Assembly: GCA_047967505.1 (NCBI GenBank)
Contig: CM106540.1
DNA length: 64,000 nucleotides
Reading direction: 5' to 3' (one strand)
From: Dipteris shenzhenensis
Lineage: Eukaryota; Polypodiophyta; Polypodiopsida; Gleicheniales
Shown: piece by piece, positions 36,570 to 45,846 of the stretch
Layout: each line of letters starts with the position of its first letter
Numbering within the stretch: position 1 is the stretch's first letter
Made by a program: the position numbers and the translations under genes
The notes under the pieces: generated by a model
Told to the model about the DNA's origin: nothing
The model's database searches: none
The model's input: the letters and a program-made list of their open reading frames with translations, nothing else

Positions 36570-37589
36570 ATGGCGTCTGATTCTCTTTCACAGATTGTCA
36601 CAGAAAAGCTTGACAAGAACAACTTCTAGGCATGGAAGTTTAGAATGACGAATTTCCTTATGGGAAAAGGCTATTGGGAGTTCATTACAGGAAATGAAGA
36701 AGAACCAGTTCTTCCTAATGTTCCCAATCAACAAGAAATGCAGGCATTTAAAGGATGGCATGAGAGAGCCAGGAAAGTTATGTATTGGCTGTCTATCAGT
36801 ATTTCTGATTCTATGATTGTGCATATTCAGGATGCAAGTATGCCAAAGGAGGCATGGGATACTTTGGCAAAAATGTACAGCACAAATATGCAAGCTAGGA
36901 AAATGTAGCTCAAACAGGAGTTGCACAATATGCAGAGAGAAAATTTGAGCATCAATGACTACCACATGAAGGTGAAGAAAATTGCAGATGCACTTGCTTC
37001 CATTGGGTCGCTAGTGGAAGATGATGATCTAGTTTCTGTGACCTTGAATGGTCTAGGAAAGGATTATGCACAGTTCCGGACATCTATTGCCATCCGTGAA
37101 AAATTTCCTGACTTTGAAGAGTTGTTTGCTCTTCTAATTTCTGAAGAGCAGAGAAATGGGGGTGCATCTTCTTCAGGAGGAACTTCAAAAGAAACTGTCT
37201 TCTACTCAAATGCTAGAAGAGGTAGAGGCAGAGGTAGAGGAGGCCGATTTGCAGGCCGTGGTAGAAATCAGAATATGCAGCAAACTCAAGAAAGCTAGCC
37301 CTATGCAGGACGACATGGTAACTCTAGAGGCAAGGGGAGCCAAAGAGGCCGTGGTGGATGGCAGAGAGGCCAAAATGCAAACAACAATGTTGAATGCTAC
37401 TACTGTGGTAAAATGGGTCATATGGCTAAGGACTGCTACAAAAAGCAGAATGACATTATGAATGGAAAATTGCAGCATGGCAATTATGCATCTTCTAGTA
37501 GACAGGGTGATGATAGAAATGAGCATCTATTTATGGTGCAGCATATGACCAATTCTGTGACAAGTGCAGAAGAACGAAATGATGTGTGG
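36570..37589 (+). pseudogene. B' gag fragment
   Basis: Gag from ATG at 36570 (MASDSLSQIVTEKL) with TAG at 36627 and 36906 and another near 37297, an RGRGRGGR-rich segment and the zinc knuckle CYYCGKMGHMAKDC (about 37396). It ends at ERNDVW, where the inversion breakpoint joins it to element D. The TAG at 36906 falls at exactly the same codon as the TAG at 951 in element A. Confidence 0.88.
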
Positions 37590-39063
37590 TGAAGAGGCAC
37601 AGAGCGATGATAGGTGGATGGAGGCTATGCAGTCGAACTATGGCTCCATAATGAAGAAAAACACTTGGGACCTTGTGGATCGACCAACCAAATGCAAGAT
37701 AATCGGAATCAAGTGGGTGTACAAGACCAAGTACAAGTCCGACGGCACATTGGATAAGTACAAGGCTCGGCTCGTGGCAAAAGGATTTGCACAGGTACAT
37801 GGTTTTGATTATCAAGATACTTTTGCTCCAACATCTCCACTAACCACAATTCGCAGTGTTTTGGCTTTAGCTGCCCAGGGAAGTTGGCCCACGTTTCAGA
37901 TGGATGTGAAATCTGCCTTTCTAAATGGAGATCTCAAGGAGGAGGTATACGTGGAACAACCACCAGGTTTTGAGATCCCCAGTTTAGAAGGTAAAGTTTG
38001 CAAACTGAAGAAGGCACTTTACGAGCTGAAACAGGCCCCACGAGCGTGGTACCAGTGAATTGATGCCTACTTTCTGCAAAACGGGTTTAGGAGGAGCCCA
38101 TCTGATGCAAATTTGTATATCTTCAGAGAAGGAGGCAGGTGTATGATTGTGGTCCTTTATGTGGACGACCTTGTCATAACAGAGAACCATGAAGAGAAGA
38201 TCTCGCAAACGAAGCATTTGCTAGGAAGAGAGTTTGAAATGACAGACCTCGGACTGATGCATTTTTATTTGGGGATTGAAGTTTGGCAGGAGCTGAAACA
38301 GATCTTCATTTCACAGCTGAAGTATGCTGGAGAGATACTGAAGGCATTTGGCATGGTTGAGTGCAAGACAGTTAGTAGCCCTATGGAGGTTGACACAAAG
38401 CTCTCAAACGAGGATTCATCACCACTAGTGGATGAAGCAAAGTACAAAAGGCTTGTGGGCAGCTTGATTTACCTGTGCAACACACGGTCGACCATCAGCT
38501 TTGTGATTGGTGTACTTAGCAGGTTTTCCAATAAGCCCCGAGAGAACCATTGGAGGGCAGGGATGCTGGTGTTGAAATACATCAAAGGCACACTTGGTTA
38601 TGGCATCACCTATACCAAGGGCAACATCTTGACCAAATTTTGTGACTCGGATTGGGCAGGAGATGTGGACAGCAGGAGATCAGTGATAGGGTACTGTTTC
38701 TCACTTAGATCTGGAGTTGTGTCATGGGTCAACAAGAAGCAACCCACAGTTGCTCTTTCTTCTACTGAGGCCGAGTACAAATCTGCATGCTTTGCTTCTT
38801 GTGAGGCAGTGTGGTTGAGGAGGATTTTGGGGGACATCAGTGTAGTGTATAACAAGCCTACACAGTGATCATGTGACAATCAGCAGAGTTGCATGGCAAT
38901 TGCAAAGAACCCGGTGTTCCATGCTCGCACAAAACACATTGAGATTCAATATCACTTTGTATGCGAGCTCATCATGGATGGAGAGGTCGACTTGCTGTAC
39001 TGTCTGACTACAGAGAATGCTGCGGACATCTTCACGAAGGCTCTTGGAAGAGACTTGCTGGAG
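37590..39063 (+). pseudogene. Element D reverse transcriptase and RNase H
   Basis: Continuation of D after the nested element. Reverse transcriptase has the motifs KARLVAKGFAQ, FQMDVKSAFLNGDL and YVDDL (about 38160); RNase H has [23 protein letters not shown] and [15 protein letters not shown] stops lie near 38056 and 38866. The frame is cut after GRDLLE, where the deletion into the 3' LTR begins. This is the best preserved part of D. Confidence 0.9.
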
Positions 39064-39394
39064 ACCCCCAGTCGACCGTTTTGGGCGGACTGGGTCGGCC
39101 ACCCAATTGAGCCTAACTGACTACGACTGGTGGCTATATAAGAGCAAGCTTATGAAGCCCATTTCATCATTGGCTACAGCAACCTTGATTCCTTAGCATC
39201 CAGCCTCCATCTTCTACTATCTTCAGCATGCCATTGAAGCTTCTTTCACAGGATCGCATGGTTGGGAGGCAGCGCCATCTATTGTATCAGTTCTATAGTA
39301 ATCAAATTTTTGATTCTCCATACCATCTTGTTTTCTCTCTTGCATGCGAGATCCTATTATCTATTGAGCATAGACGTTGTATTATTTTCTTACA
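39064..39394 (+). repeat. Truncated 3' LTR of element D
   Basis: Matches 29585-29914. The first 340 bp or so of the LTR, the purine tract and the end of pol are deleted. It ends in CTTACA and is followed by TSD GAAGT. Confidence 0.9.
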
Positions 39395-40026
39395 GAAGTT
39401 TCATATGGCAGATTGCAAGATTGCAGCCACTCCCATGGAACAGAGTTTGAAACTTACTAAAGATTCAGAAAAGCCTACAGTCACTTACAAATACTATAGG
39501 CAGCTCATTGGATCTGTTATATATCTGACAATCACACAACCAGATATTTGTTATGCAGTAAGATCACTAGCATAGTTTATGGCAAATCCAAAATAGTCTC
39601 ACTGGAATGTAGCCAAAAGAGTCTTGAGATACATCAGAGGTACAAGATAGTTTGGGATAGAATAAAGAGGAAGTCATCCATGATTGCATGGATACTATGA
39701 CAGTGACTATGCTAGAGATCATGAGACCAGGAGATCGACATAGGGATATGCATTTTTCCTTGGTCAAGGTGCTATATCATGGTTGTCAAACAAATAGCCA
39801 ATTGTTTCTTTGTCTTCGACTAAAGTAGAATATAGAGCACTCACTACATGTGCATGTGAAGCTATATGGCTCAGAAGACTATTGTTAGAAATAGATTACT
39901 TTGATGAGCGAAAGCCAACAACAATATACTGTGATAATCAATCGGCTCAAGCATTGGACAAGAATCTAGTATATCACTCCAGGACAAAGCACATTGATGT
40001 CAGAGAGCACTTCATCAGAGAAAGAA
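39395..40026 (+). pseudogene. Copia element C, end of reverse transcriptase and RNase H
   Basis: Resumes C after the TSD (39395-39399): FHMADCKIAATPMEQSLKL, then RNase H with SSTKVEYRALTT, CDNQSAQAL and HSRTKHIDVREHFIRE. Many TAGs are at Gln positions. It breaks into an LTR at about 40027. Confidence 0.85.
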
Positions 40027-40272
40027 CACGCTCAACATCATGTGATCATGTGTGCATAGCACCATCATGTGATCATATCTGCATAGCACTAACCTTATAG
40101 AGTGCTATAAAGCAAAGGGTTAGATCCCCTAACCCTAACCCTAAAAGGGTTTGTATATATTCTATTTTTTCAACTAAATCTAGTGTACAGTTAGTCATTT
40201 GTGGTAACCTCTCTAGCTGTGCCCTCTCTCCTCATCTTCACTCTTCTCCTCTCCCCTCTTCATATTTTGTCA
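40027..40272 (+). repeat. LTR of E, first copy
   Basis: Contains CCCTAACCCTAACCCTAAAA and a GTATATATTC box. It pairs with 40574-40830. Confidence 0.8.
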
Positions 40273-40573
40273 TAGTATCAGAGCTCCCTTGCCTTCCACT
40301 GAGGCATTGCGATCCTTGAGAGTGTGAGAGAGTGTTACTTGGTGACATCACACTACAGCATTGTGATAGCAAAGAGAATGTTGCAGACATCTTTATTAAA
40401 CCACTCAAATAAAGAGCTATTCGAAAAACACCGACTAGCTCTCGGTTTGACACAAAGGAAGGACATTCCCATTAAAGGGGTGTGCTGGAATGTAATGTTC
40501 AGTCCTTCTTCGATTCCCCAGAATCATCATCTTGAGGGAAGGCCTACTTCATGATGTTGATCTTGAGGGAAGG

Positions 40574-40830
40574 TGTTGAGAGTTCATGCTCAACATCATG
40601 TGATCATGTGTGCATAGCACCATCACGTAATCATATGTGCATAGCACTAACCTTATAGAGTGCTATAAAGGAAAGGGTTGGATCCCCTAACCCTAACCCT
40701 AAAAGGGTTTGTATATATTCTATTTTTTCAACTAAATCTAGTGTATAGTTAGTCATTTGTGGTGTGCTCTCTAGCTATGCCCTCTCTCCTCATCTCCACT
40801 CTTCACCTCTCCCCTCTTCATGTTTTGTCA
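40574..40830 (+). repeat. LTR of E, second copy
   Basis: Complete 257-bp LTR preceded by a purine tract. Confidence 0.82.
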
Positions 40831-41022
40831 AGTCTCTGGCCTGACCACCTATCATCACCCAAAATTCAAGGTTGTCTTTGAGAGACCACTGCACTGGTTC
40901 TTGGAGTTATAGCTTCGTTACCTATTTTTATGTATTACAATAGGAGATCTATGAAAGCCATCGTGCTGGTTCTTGGAGTTATATATGTACCAAGAAAAAT
41001 GTATTCCATGGTGAAACCAAGC

Positions 41023-41188
41023 AAAATGCAATTGATGATATGGCCCTTAAGGGGTCCCCTTTAAGGGCAAGGGCCATATCTACGTGCATAATACAATATC
41101 CAGGATGCCAGTAGACAGAAATGGCATGTCGATATGGCCCTTGCCCCTAAAGGGGACCCCTCAAGGGCCATATTATCAATTGCATTTT
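41023..41188. repeat. Short perfect-stem hairpin / MITE-like element
   Basis: The left arm 41023-41080 and right arm 41131-41188 (58 nt each) are reverse complements with about 3 mismatches; the loop is 50 nt. The arms contain GATATGGCCCTT and GGGGTCCCCTTT. No coding capacity. It could be a MITE or a small-RNA hairpin precursor. Confidence 0.75.
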
Positions 41189-42280
41189 TTGAAAGTTTAA
41201 TTGTATTTTTCTAGATGTATCTCCGTGCAACCACAACGGTGGGGTCGTTGGAGTTATTTTAGTGCAATTTTGGTCATAAAGCAAGGAAATTGTAGTCCTT
41301 CTTTCCTGGTATTTTAGTCCTTATTGTAGTAAATATAAATGATGGTAAAATTACAATTTATTGAGTGAAAATTGAGAAAAAGAGATTACAATGTACATTT
41401 ACATCCAATAACAGGTTACATAAAAATTATCAACTTATACCGAGCAAAAATTGAACAAAGGATCTTACATTTATAAAAACTCGGCAATTGCTACCAAGCC
41501 TTAAACAAAAGATTATAGGTAGTAGCCATAACCATTCAAATACAAATATAAAAGTTAACAACAGTGCATACTGAGAGCCTCAAATTGTTGAAAAAGAGAT
41601 TACATAAATGCCTTCGAGACCAAAACATTACATCTAGTGAGTCAAAAGATCGTTGAGAGCCCAAAAGATTACATCCAGCCATTGCTGAGAGCCTCGTCTA
41701 AGCAAGAGGAAATTTGTACAACTCAATTTTCCACCAATATATCTTGTTGCATTACAAATTTTTAGGGAGCCAAAGCAGGATACGATGGAGAGGTCTAAGA
41801 CCATGCACATTGCCAAGACTCAGATTATGGCCCCCCCAACTACTTTGCTCTAAAAATATTAAGGCCTTCATCGACATCTAGGGGGAACCCATATAGCACT
41901 TCCATAAAGAGGCCCTCTGTGAGCATGTTATCTACAGTGATGACATTCTGATGTGTGAGGAGTCGGCTGTGGGAATGAAGGGTCTCCACTAGTGCTAGCA
42001 TTTCTACTCCAAGTGACTGCAACACAATCACCTTATATGAGAAGCCAGATATTATTTGATCACAGAGCATCAAGGGGGGGTGGTACTAGGTGTGCTAAAG
42101 ATGAGTGGGTGAGCAGAAGATGCAGATGCAGTGACGAGAGTTGGAGGAGGGAGTGTGGAGCAAAGTAGAGCAGGGGTAGAAAAGAGCTAGAGGAGGGGTG
42201 TGGAGCAAAGTAGCAGAGCATGGGCTGAATCAAAGCAACATAGTAAAATGCCAAATGCCACGGATCTTATATATATTATA
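41189..42280. other. Stretch without supported genes
   Basis: AT-rich first half with diverged GATTACA-type repeats (41380-41660). The second half has a 77-codon minus-strand frame at 41840-42073 that I cannot assign to any family. Confidence 0.35.
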
Positions 42281-42289
42281 AACTTTGAG

Positions 42290-43046
42290 CCACTGCAGTG
42301 GCTAGAGCCCAAGGTTCCATCCATATTAATTGCAGGCCACCGCGGTGGAATCCCCCAGACGGGGGCTGGTAATCATGATGAAGATGCCATGTGGTGCCAC
42401 TCCATTGGCTGGTAATTAATTTCCAGCCTGGTGGAATCTTAGCCATGATAAATGTGGCTAATGAGAGCCACTACCACCACGCAGTAATTCTCATTACCAT
42501 GTCTACCATGCACTCTAGTTCTCTACTGATTGAGCATGCGAGCTCGGTGATTGGAAATTTTTACTGCACTCATAGTGATCATGCATGCTAAAGTGTGGTG
42601 GTGGGTGAGCGGTGGCATGGTGGAATCGTAGCCACAATAAACATGGTTGATGATAGCCACCCCCATCGAGCAGTAATTCCCATAAAAGTAAATCATGAAG
42701 CCTAATCACCTCTAATCCATCATTACGATAATTAACTGCACTCGTAATAATCGTACATGCAAGTCCAATGGTAGTAACTAGAAGCTGAGTAATTACGGCC
42801 ACTGCGGTGGTTGGTAATTAACTAATAGCTCGGTGGATCTTAGCTGCCACCACAGATGTGGCTAGGAATCTTAGATGCCACCACCTCTAATCATTCATTA
42901 CCATGCAAGTCAGTACTACCGCCTTGAATTATTCAAAATTCAGGCCAACCACCGTAGTGGCTCTCACCTTGAAAGTAGTCGAGCTACAACCATCGTGGTG
43001 GCTCTCATCTTCCTTGATAGTAGTCAGGCTACAACCACCATGGTGG
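42290..43046. repeat. Cluster of CCACYGYRGTGG palindromes
   Basis: Perfect or near-perfect 12-bp palindromes: CCACTGCAGTGG (42290), CCACCGCGGTGG (42337), CCACTGCGGTGG (42799), CCACCGTAGTGG (42949), CCACCATGGTGG (43035). The last three sites sit in a short tandem repeat (about 41-44 bp period) with GGCTCTCACCTTGA and AGCTACAACCA. Function unknown. Confidence 0.65.
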
Positions 43047-43362
43047 CTCTCACCTTGACAATGTAGTTGGGGGCTATAAACTGGGCTATAAACTGCTATT
43101 CCATTCCCTTAACTGTTTCCTCTTCTATCCCTCTCAAACTTTTCATTCTCCCTTGCAATCTCAAGCCTCCACTATTCCATTTCCTTCACTGCTTCATCTT
43201 CTATCCCTCTCTAGCGTTTCCTTCTTCCTTGCACTCTTCCTGCTGCAACTTCTATCCCCTCTAGTACTGGACCCTGCACAGAGGTCTGGGAGCTCCTCAC
43301 ACAATCTTTCCTCCCCCTCTATAGCATAGTGCAAGAGCCCCTCCTCCCCTGATCTTGAAATC

Positions 43363-44913
43363 GTGACATATGGGAGCTCCTTTATCGCTATTCAAAATCC
43401 TAATTTAGATGCTCTCCAAAACTTCACTAGGATGGTGCAGGAGGTGAATGTGAAGGAGGGGCAACTAGTCTGTCAAGGTCAGAAGATTACCATCAATGAA
43501 AGCGTGATTGAAAAGGCTCTAGGAATTTCTGGAGGTAGTTCGCAAGCACACTTTTTTGAGAAGTAATGGAATAGACATGATATTCTAGACATATACTACA
43601 ATGCTCAGATTAGTAAAAATGGTGGATTCAAGATTTCGAGCTTGCCAACATACCTCCAAGATGTGCTGAAGAAGACCATTCACTTCTTTCCTGATACAAG
43701 AGAAACTTGCAAGTTTTGGCAGGTTCAAGTAGTAGTAGAGCAACTGAAAGGACATGATGTATCTTTCTCAAGGGCAATCTCCAAGAGCGTGTCAACCAAC
43801 CTAAAGAATTGCATGGATGGAAAATCTCAATTGTCATCTCAGTCTGTAGGAGTTGCAATGCACCTGATGCTTTCTACCCTCAAAGGGATTTTTGAGCAAT
43901 ATGAAAAGCAAATGTCTCAGAATGTGACTTTTCTACAAGAGAAAGCCACCGATGCAGCAAAGGCAATGCAACTTGAGAAAAGTTTCAGGAAAGGTGCAGA
44001 AGCCAAGGTAGAGGAGGCAAAAGTGAGGGCCTTGCAGGCACAAGAGCAAGCTTAGGCCGCTACAAAATTGGTCGACATGGAAAGACATAGAAGAGAAGAA
44101 GCAGAGAAGCGCATAAAGGAGCTCTGAGATAGGCTCAAAGAAGTGAGAAATGACGGGGACATGGCAGACAAGGAGCTAGAAAATATGCAAAAGGACCTTG
44201 AACATTAGAGAGACAAAAAGGACGGTCTTTACAAATGGCTCTACAACATGTAGAACGCATTGAACATTGAAAAAGACCAGATGATGGAGGAGCTAAAAAG
44301 GGAGAATGCAGAAACTAGAAAGGTGATGCAGGAACTGTGAGAGACCTTCAAGGCCAGGAAGTATGGGGCAGAGAGCAGCCGGGGTGGAGAAGACAACGAG
44401 GTAGCTTCGCAAGCCAGGAAGGATGCAGAGAGCAGCCACGGTGGAGCAAGTTTTATCCATCATGATGAAGCAAGTTTCCACCACCACGGTGGAGCAATTT
44501 GCAGTAGCCACAGTGAGGGTTGTTTTTTTGAAACACTATTGGAAGTCCAAAGAGCAAGCTACAATACCCTGCAAGAAGATCACAATAGATGTTGGCACAA
44601 GCTTGCCATGGCTTTCGACAGTTATGAAAAGAAGTCTGTTGTCCTGCAATATTTCCAAACTAGAGTGGAAGTCTCCGAAACCACCCATAAAGATGGTTTT
44701 TAGGAATTTATGAAGGTTCAACAGATGCTAAGGGATTCAGATGAAGTTGTTGCACAGAGTGAGCAAAAAGTGGAGGAGATGAAGGAGAACATCTACAGCC
44801 TTAGGATGAGGGAGGAAGGAATCAAGAAGCAACTTCCTCATGTACAGAGCAAGACTATGGTATTGATGGTTGCCACAATAGTTAAATCGGATGCCTATCC
44901 TACTATGCACTAG
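43363..44913 (+). pseudogene. Decayed coiled-coil protein gene, unidentified
   Basis: One frame of 517 codons stays protein-like from MTYGSSFIAIQNPNLD to AYPTMH although broken by about eight stops (TAA 43564; TAG at 44053, 44206, 44251 and 44701; TGA at 44125 and 44338). The N-terminal third looks globular (ITINESVIEKALGI, ISSLPTYLQDVLKKTIHFFP); the rest is a Glu/Lys/Gln-rich coiled coil with an Asp/Ser/His-rich stretch near 44430-44510. The globular part vaguely recalls the plant transposon-protein domain carried by some gypsy elements, but this is from memory and weak. No introns seen. Confidence 0.55.
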
Positions 44914-45047
44914 GGTCCAAAATGCATGCTCTGCCATACCCCCATCATAGATGGTTGATGTATCCGCGATGGCCTGCATACTTCCACCCTATGCACATTT
45001 TTTGCTTTGGAGTGTTTGTGCATACAAAATCGCTATGTAGAGAATGC

Positions 45048-45052
45048 CATTT
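45048..45052 (+). repeat. Target-site duplication CATTT (element F), left copy
   Basis: CATTT before F; TATTT after it at 50614-50618, one C-to-T difference. Confidence 0.75.
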
Positions 45053-45774
45053 TGTTAGATATCAATGCTCCACTCTTGTGTAACTACGCGGGAGCCAGCT
45101 AACTCTACTTGTAAGCCCCCCATATGAGGAGAAGGCATTTGAGTAGCTCGGTTATCCGGTAGGTCTTGGTTTGGACACCAAATGGGAGCCATGTGTGGCC
45201 TGATGGCTGGACGGAGTTGGCACACTACCAACTAGGCTACATGCAAGTGCAAGAAGGCATCCCATGACTGATCACATTGAGGGTAGATGGAGCATTTTTT
45301 GAGGCAGCCCACTCTCACATTGCGAGGCCCATTTGGAGCCCCAAATGATCTCGTTTAGCCCTAGGCCGAATAGTGACCGTAGGTTAGTTGCTCTATTTTG
45401 CACCACGGTTCTATCGTGTAGTCGGTGGCCTATTTTGGGATGGAACCCCAGTCGGCCATTTTGGGCAGATTGTGTCGGTCACCCAATTGGGTCTAACCGA
45501 CTATGACTGGTGGCTATATAAGAGCAAGCCCATGAAGCCCATTTCATCACTAGCTACAACAACCGTGATTCCTTAGCATCTAGCCTCCGTCCTCTCCTGT
45601 TTCCAACATGCCATCAAAGCTTCTCTCATAGGAGGGCACGGCTGGGAGGCAGCACCCTCTATTATATCAGTTTTATAGTAATCAAATTTTTGATTCTCCA
45701 TACTATCTAATTTTCTCTCTTGCATACGAGATCCTATTATCTGTTAAGCACAGATGTTGTATTGTTTTCTTACA
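45053..45774 (+). repeat. 5' LTR of element F
   Basis: TGTTAGATATCAATG...TTCTTACA; TATA box CTATATAAGAG at about 45514. Confidence 0.92.
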
Positions 45775-45787
45775 AGGTATCAGAGCC
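45775..45787 (+). promoter_or_regulatory. Primer-binding site of element F
   Basis: AGGTATCAGAGCC; the first base is mutated from T. Confidence 0.85.
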
Positions 45788-45846
45788 TGGGTACTCTAGC
45801 AAGAAGATTTGGTAGTGTGTTTTTGTTTGCGAGCAGATTGTGAGAG

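Larger units (their letters stand above)
31926..37589 (-). mobile_element. Copia element B' (B family), inserted antisense and partly inverted
   Basis: Two halves of one element. 31926-35588 is minus strand (3' LTR, RNase H back to protease); 35669-37589 is plus strand (5' LTR, primer-binding site, gag up to just before the protease). Between them, 35589-35668, lies a short piece of D in reverse. Joining the halves in the original order leaves only a few bases missing at the break. One full-length antisense insertion followed by a single inversion of about 35589-37589 explains the layout. Confidence 0.88.
29241..39394 (+). mobile_element. Copia element D with nested, rearranged B' element
   Basis: Copia element of the same family as F (45053-50613), with 5' LTR, primer-binding site, gag, part of pol, a large foreign insert (31926-37589), the rest of pol and a truncated 3' LTR. 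The 5-bp TSD GAAGT confirms insertion into copia C. The integrase core and the first half of the 3' LTR are deleted. Confidence 0.93.
40027..40830 (+). mobile_element. Internally deleted LTR element E at the end of C
   Basis: Two similar LTRs: 40027-40272 (lacking about 13 bases of its start) and 40574-40830 (257 bp, TGTTGAGAGTTCATG...TTTTGTCA). Between them are a decayed primer-binding site (TAGTATCAGAGC, 40273-40284), a short leader, the last part of a copia RNase H (ENVADIFIKPL, about 40379) and the purine tract CTTGAGGGAAGG. The pol tail fits the missing end of C, so E is probably a deletion derivative of the C family fused to C. No convincing TSD. Confidence 0.72.

Noticed and set aside
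5231-40026. TAG read as Gln throughout (variant genetic code)
   Set aside because: The young copia element uses CAG at these positions and ends normally in TGA; CHG deamination explains the pattern, and other elements also carry TGA, TAA and frameshifts.
40128-40150. Interstitial telomere or chromosome end
   Set aside because: Only about three CCCTAA units, present in both LTR copies of E, so part of the LTR.
41840-42073. 77-codon minus-strand ORF
   Set aside because: Reads somewhat protein-like, but nothing supports a start, splice sites or a family.
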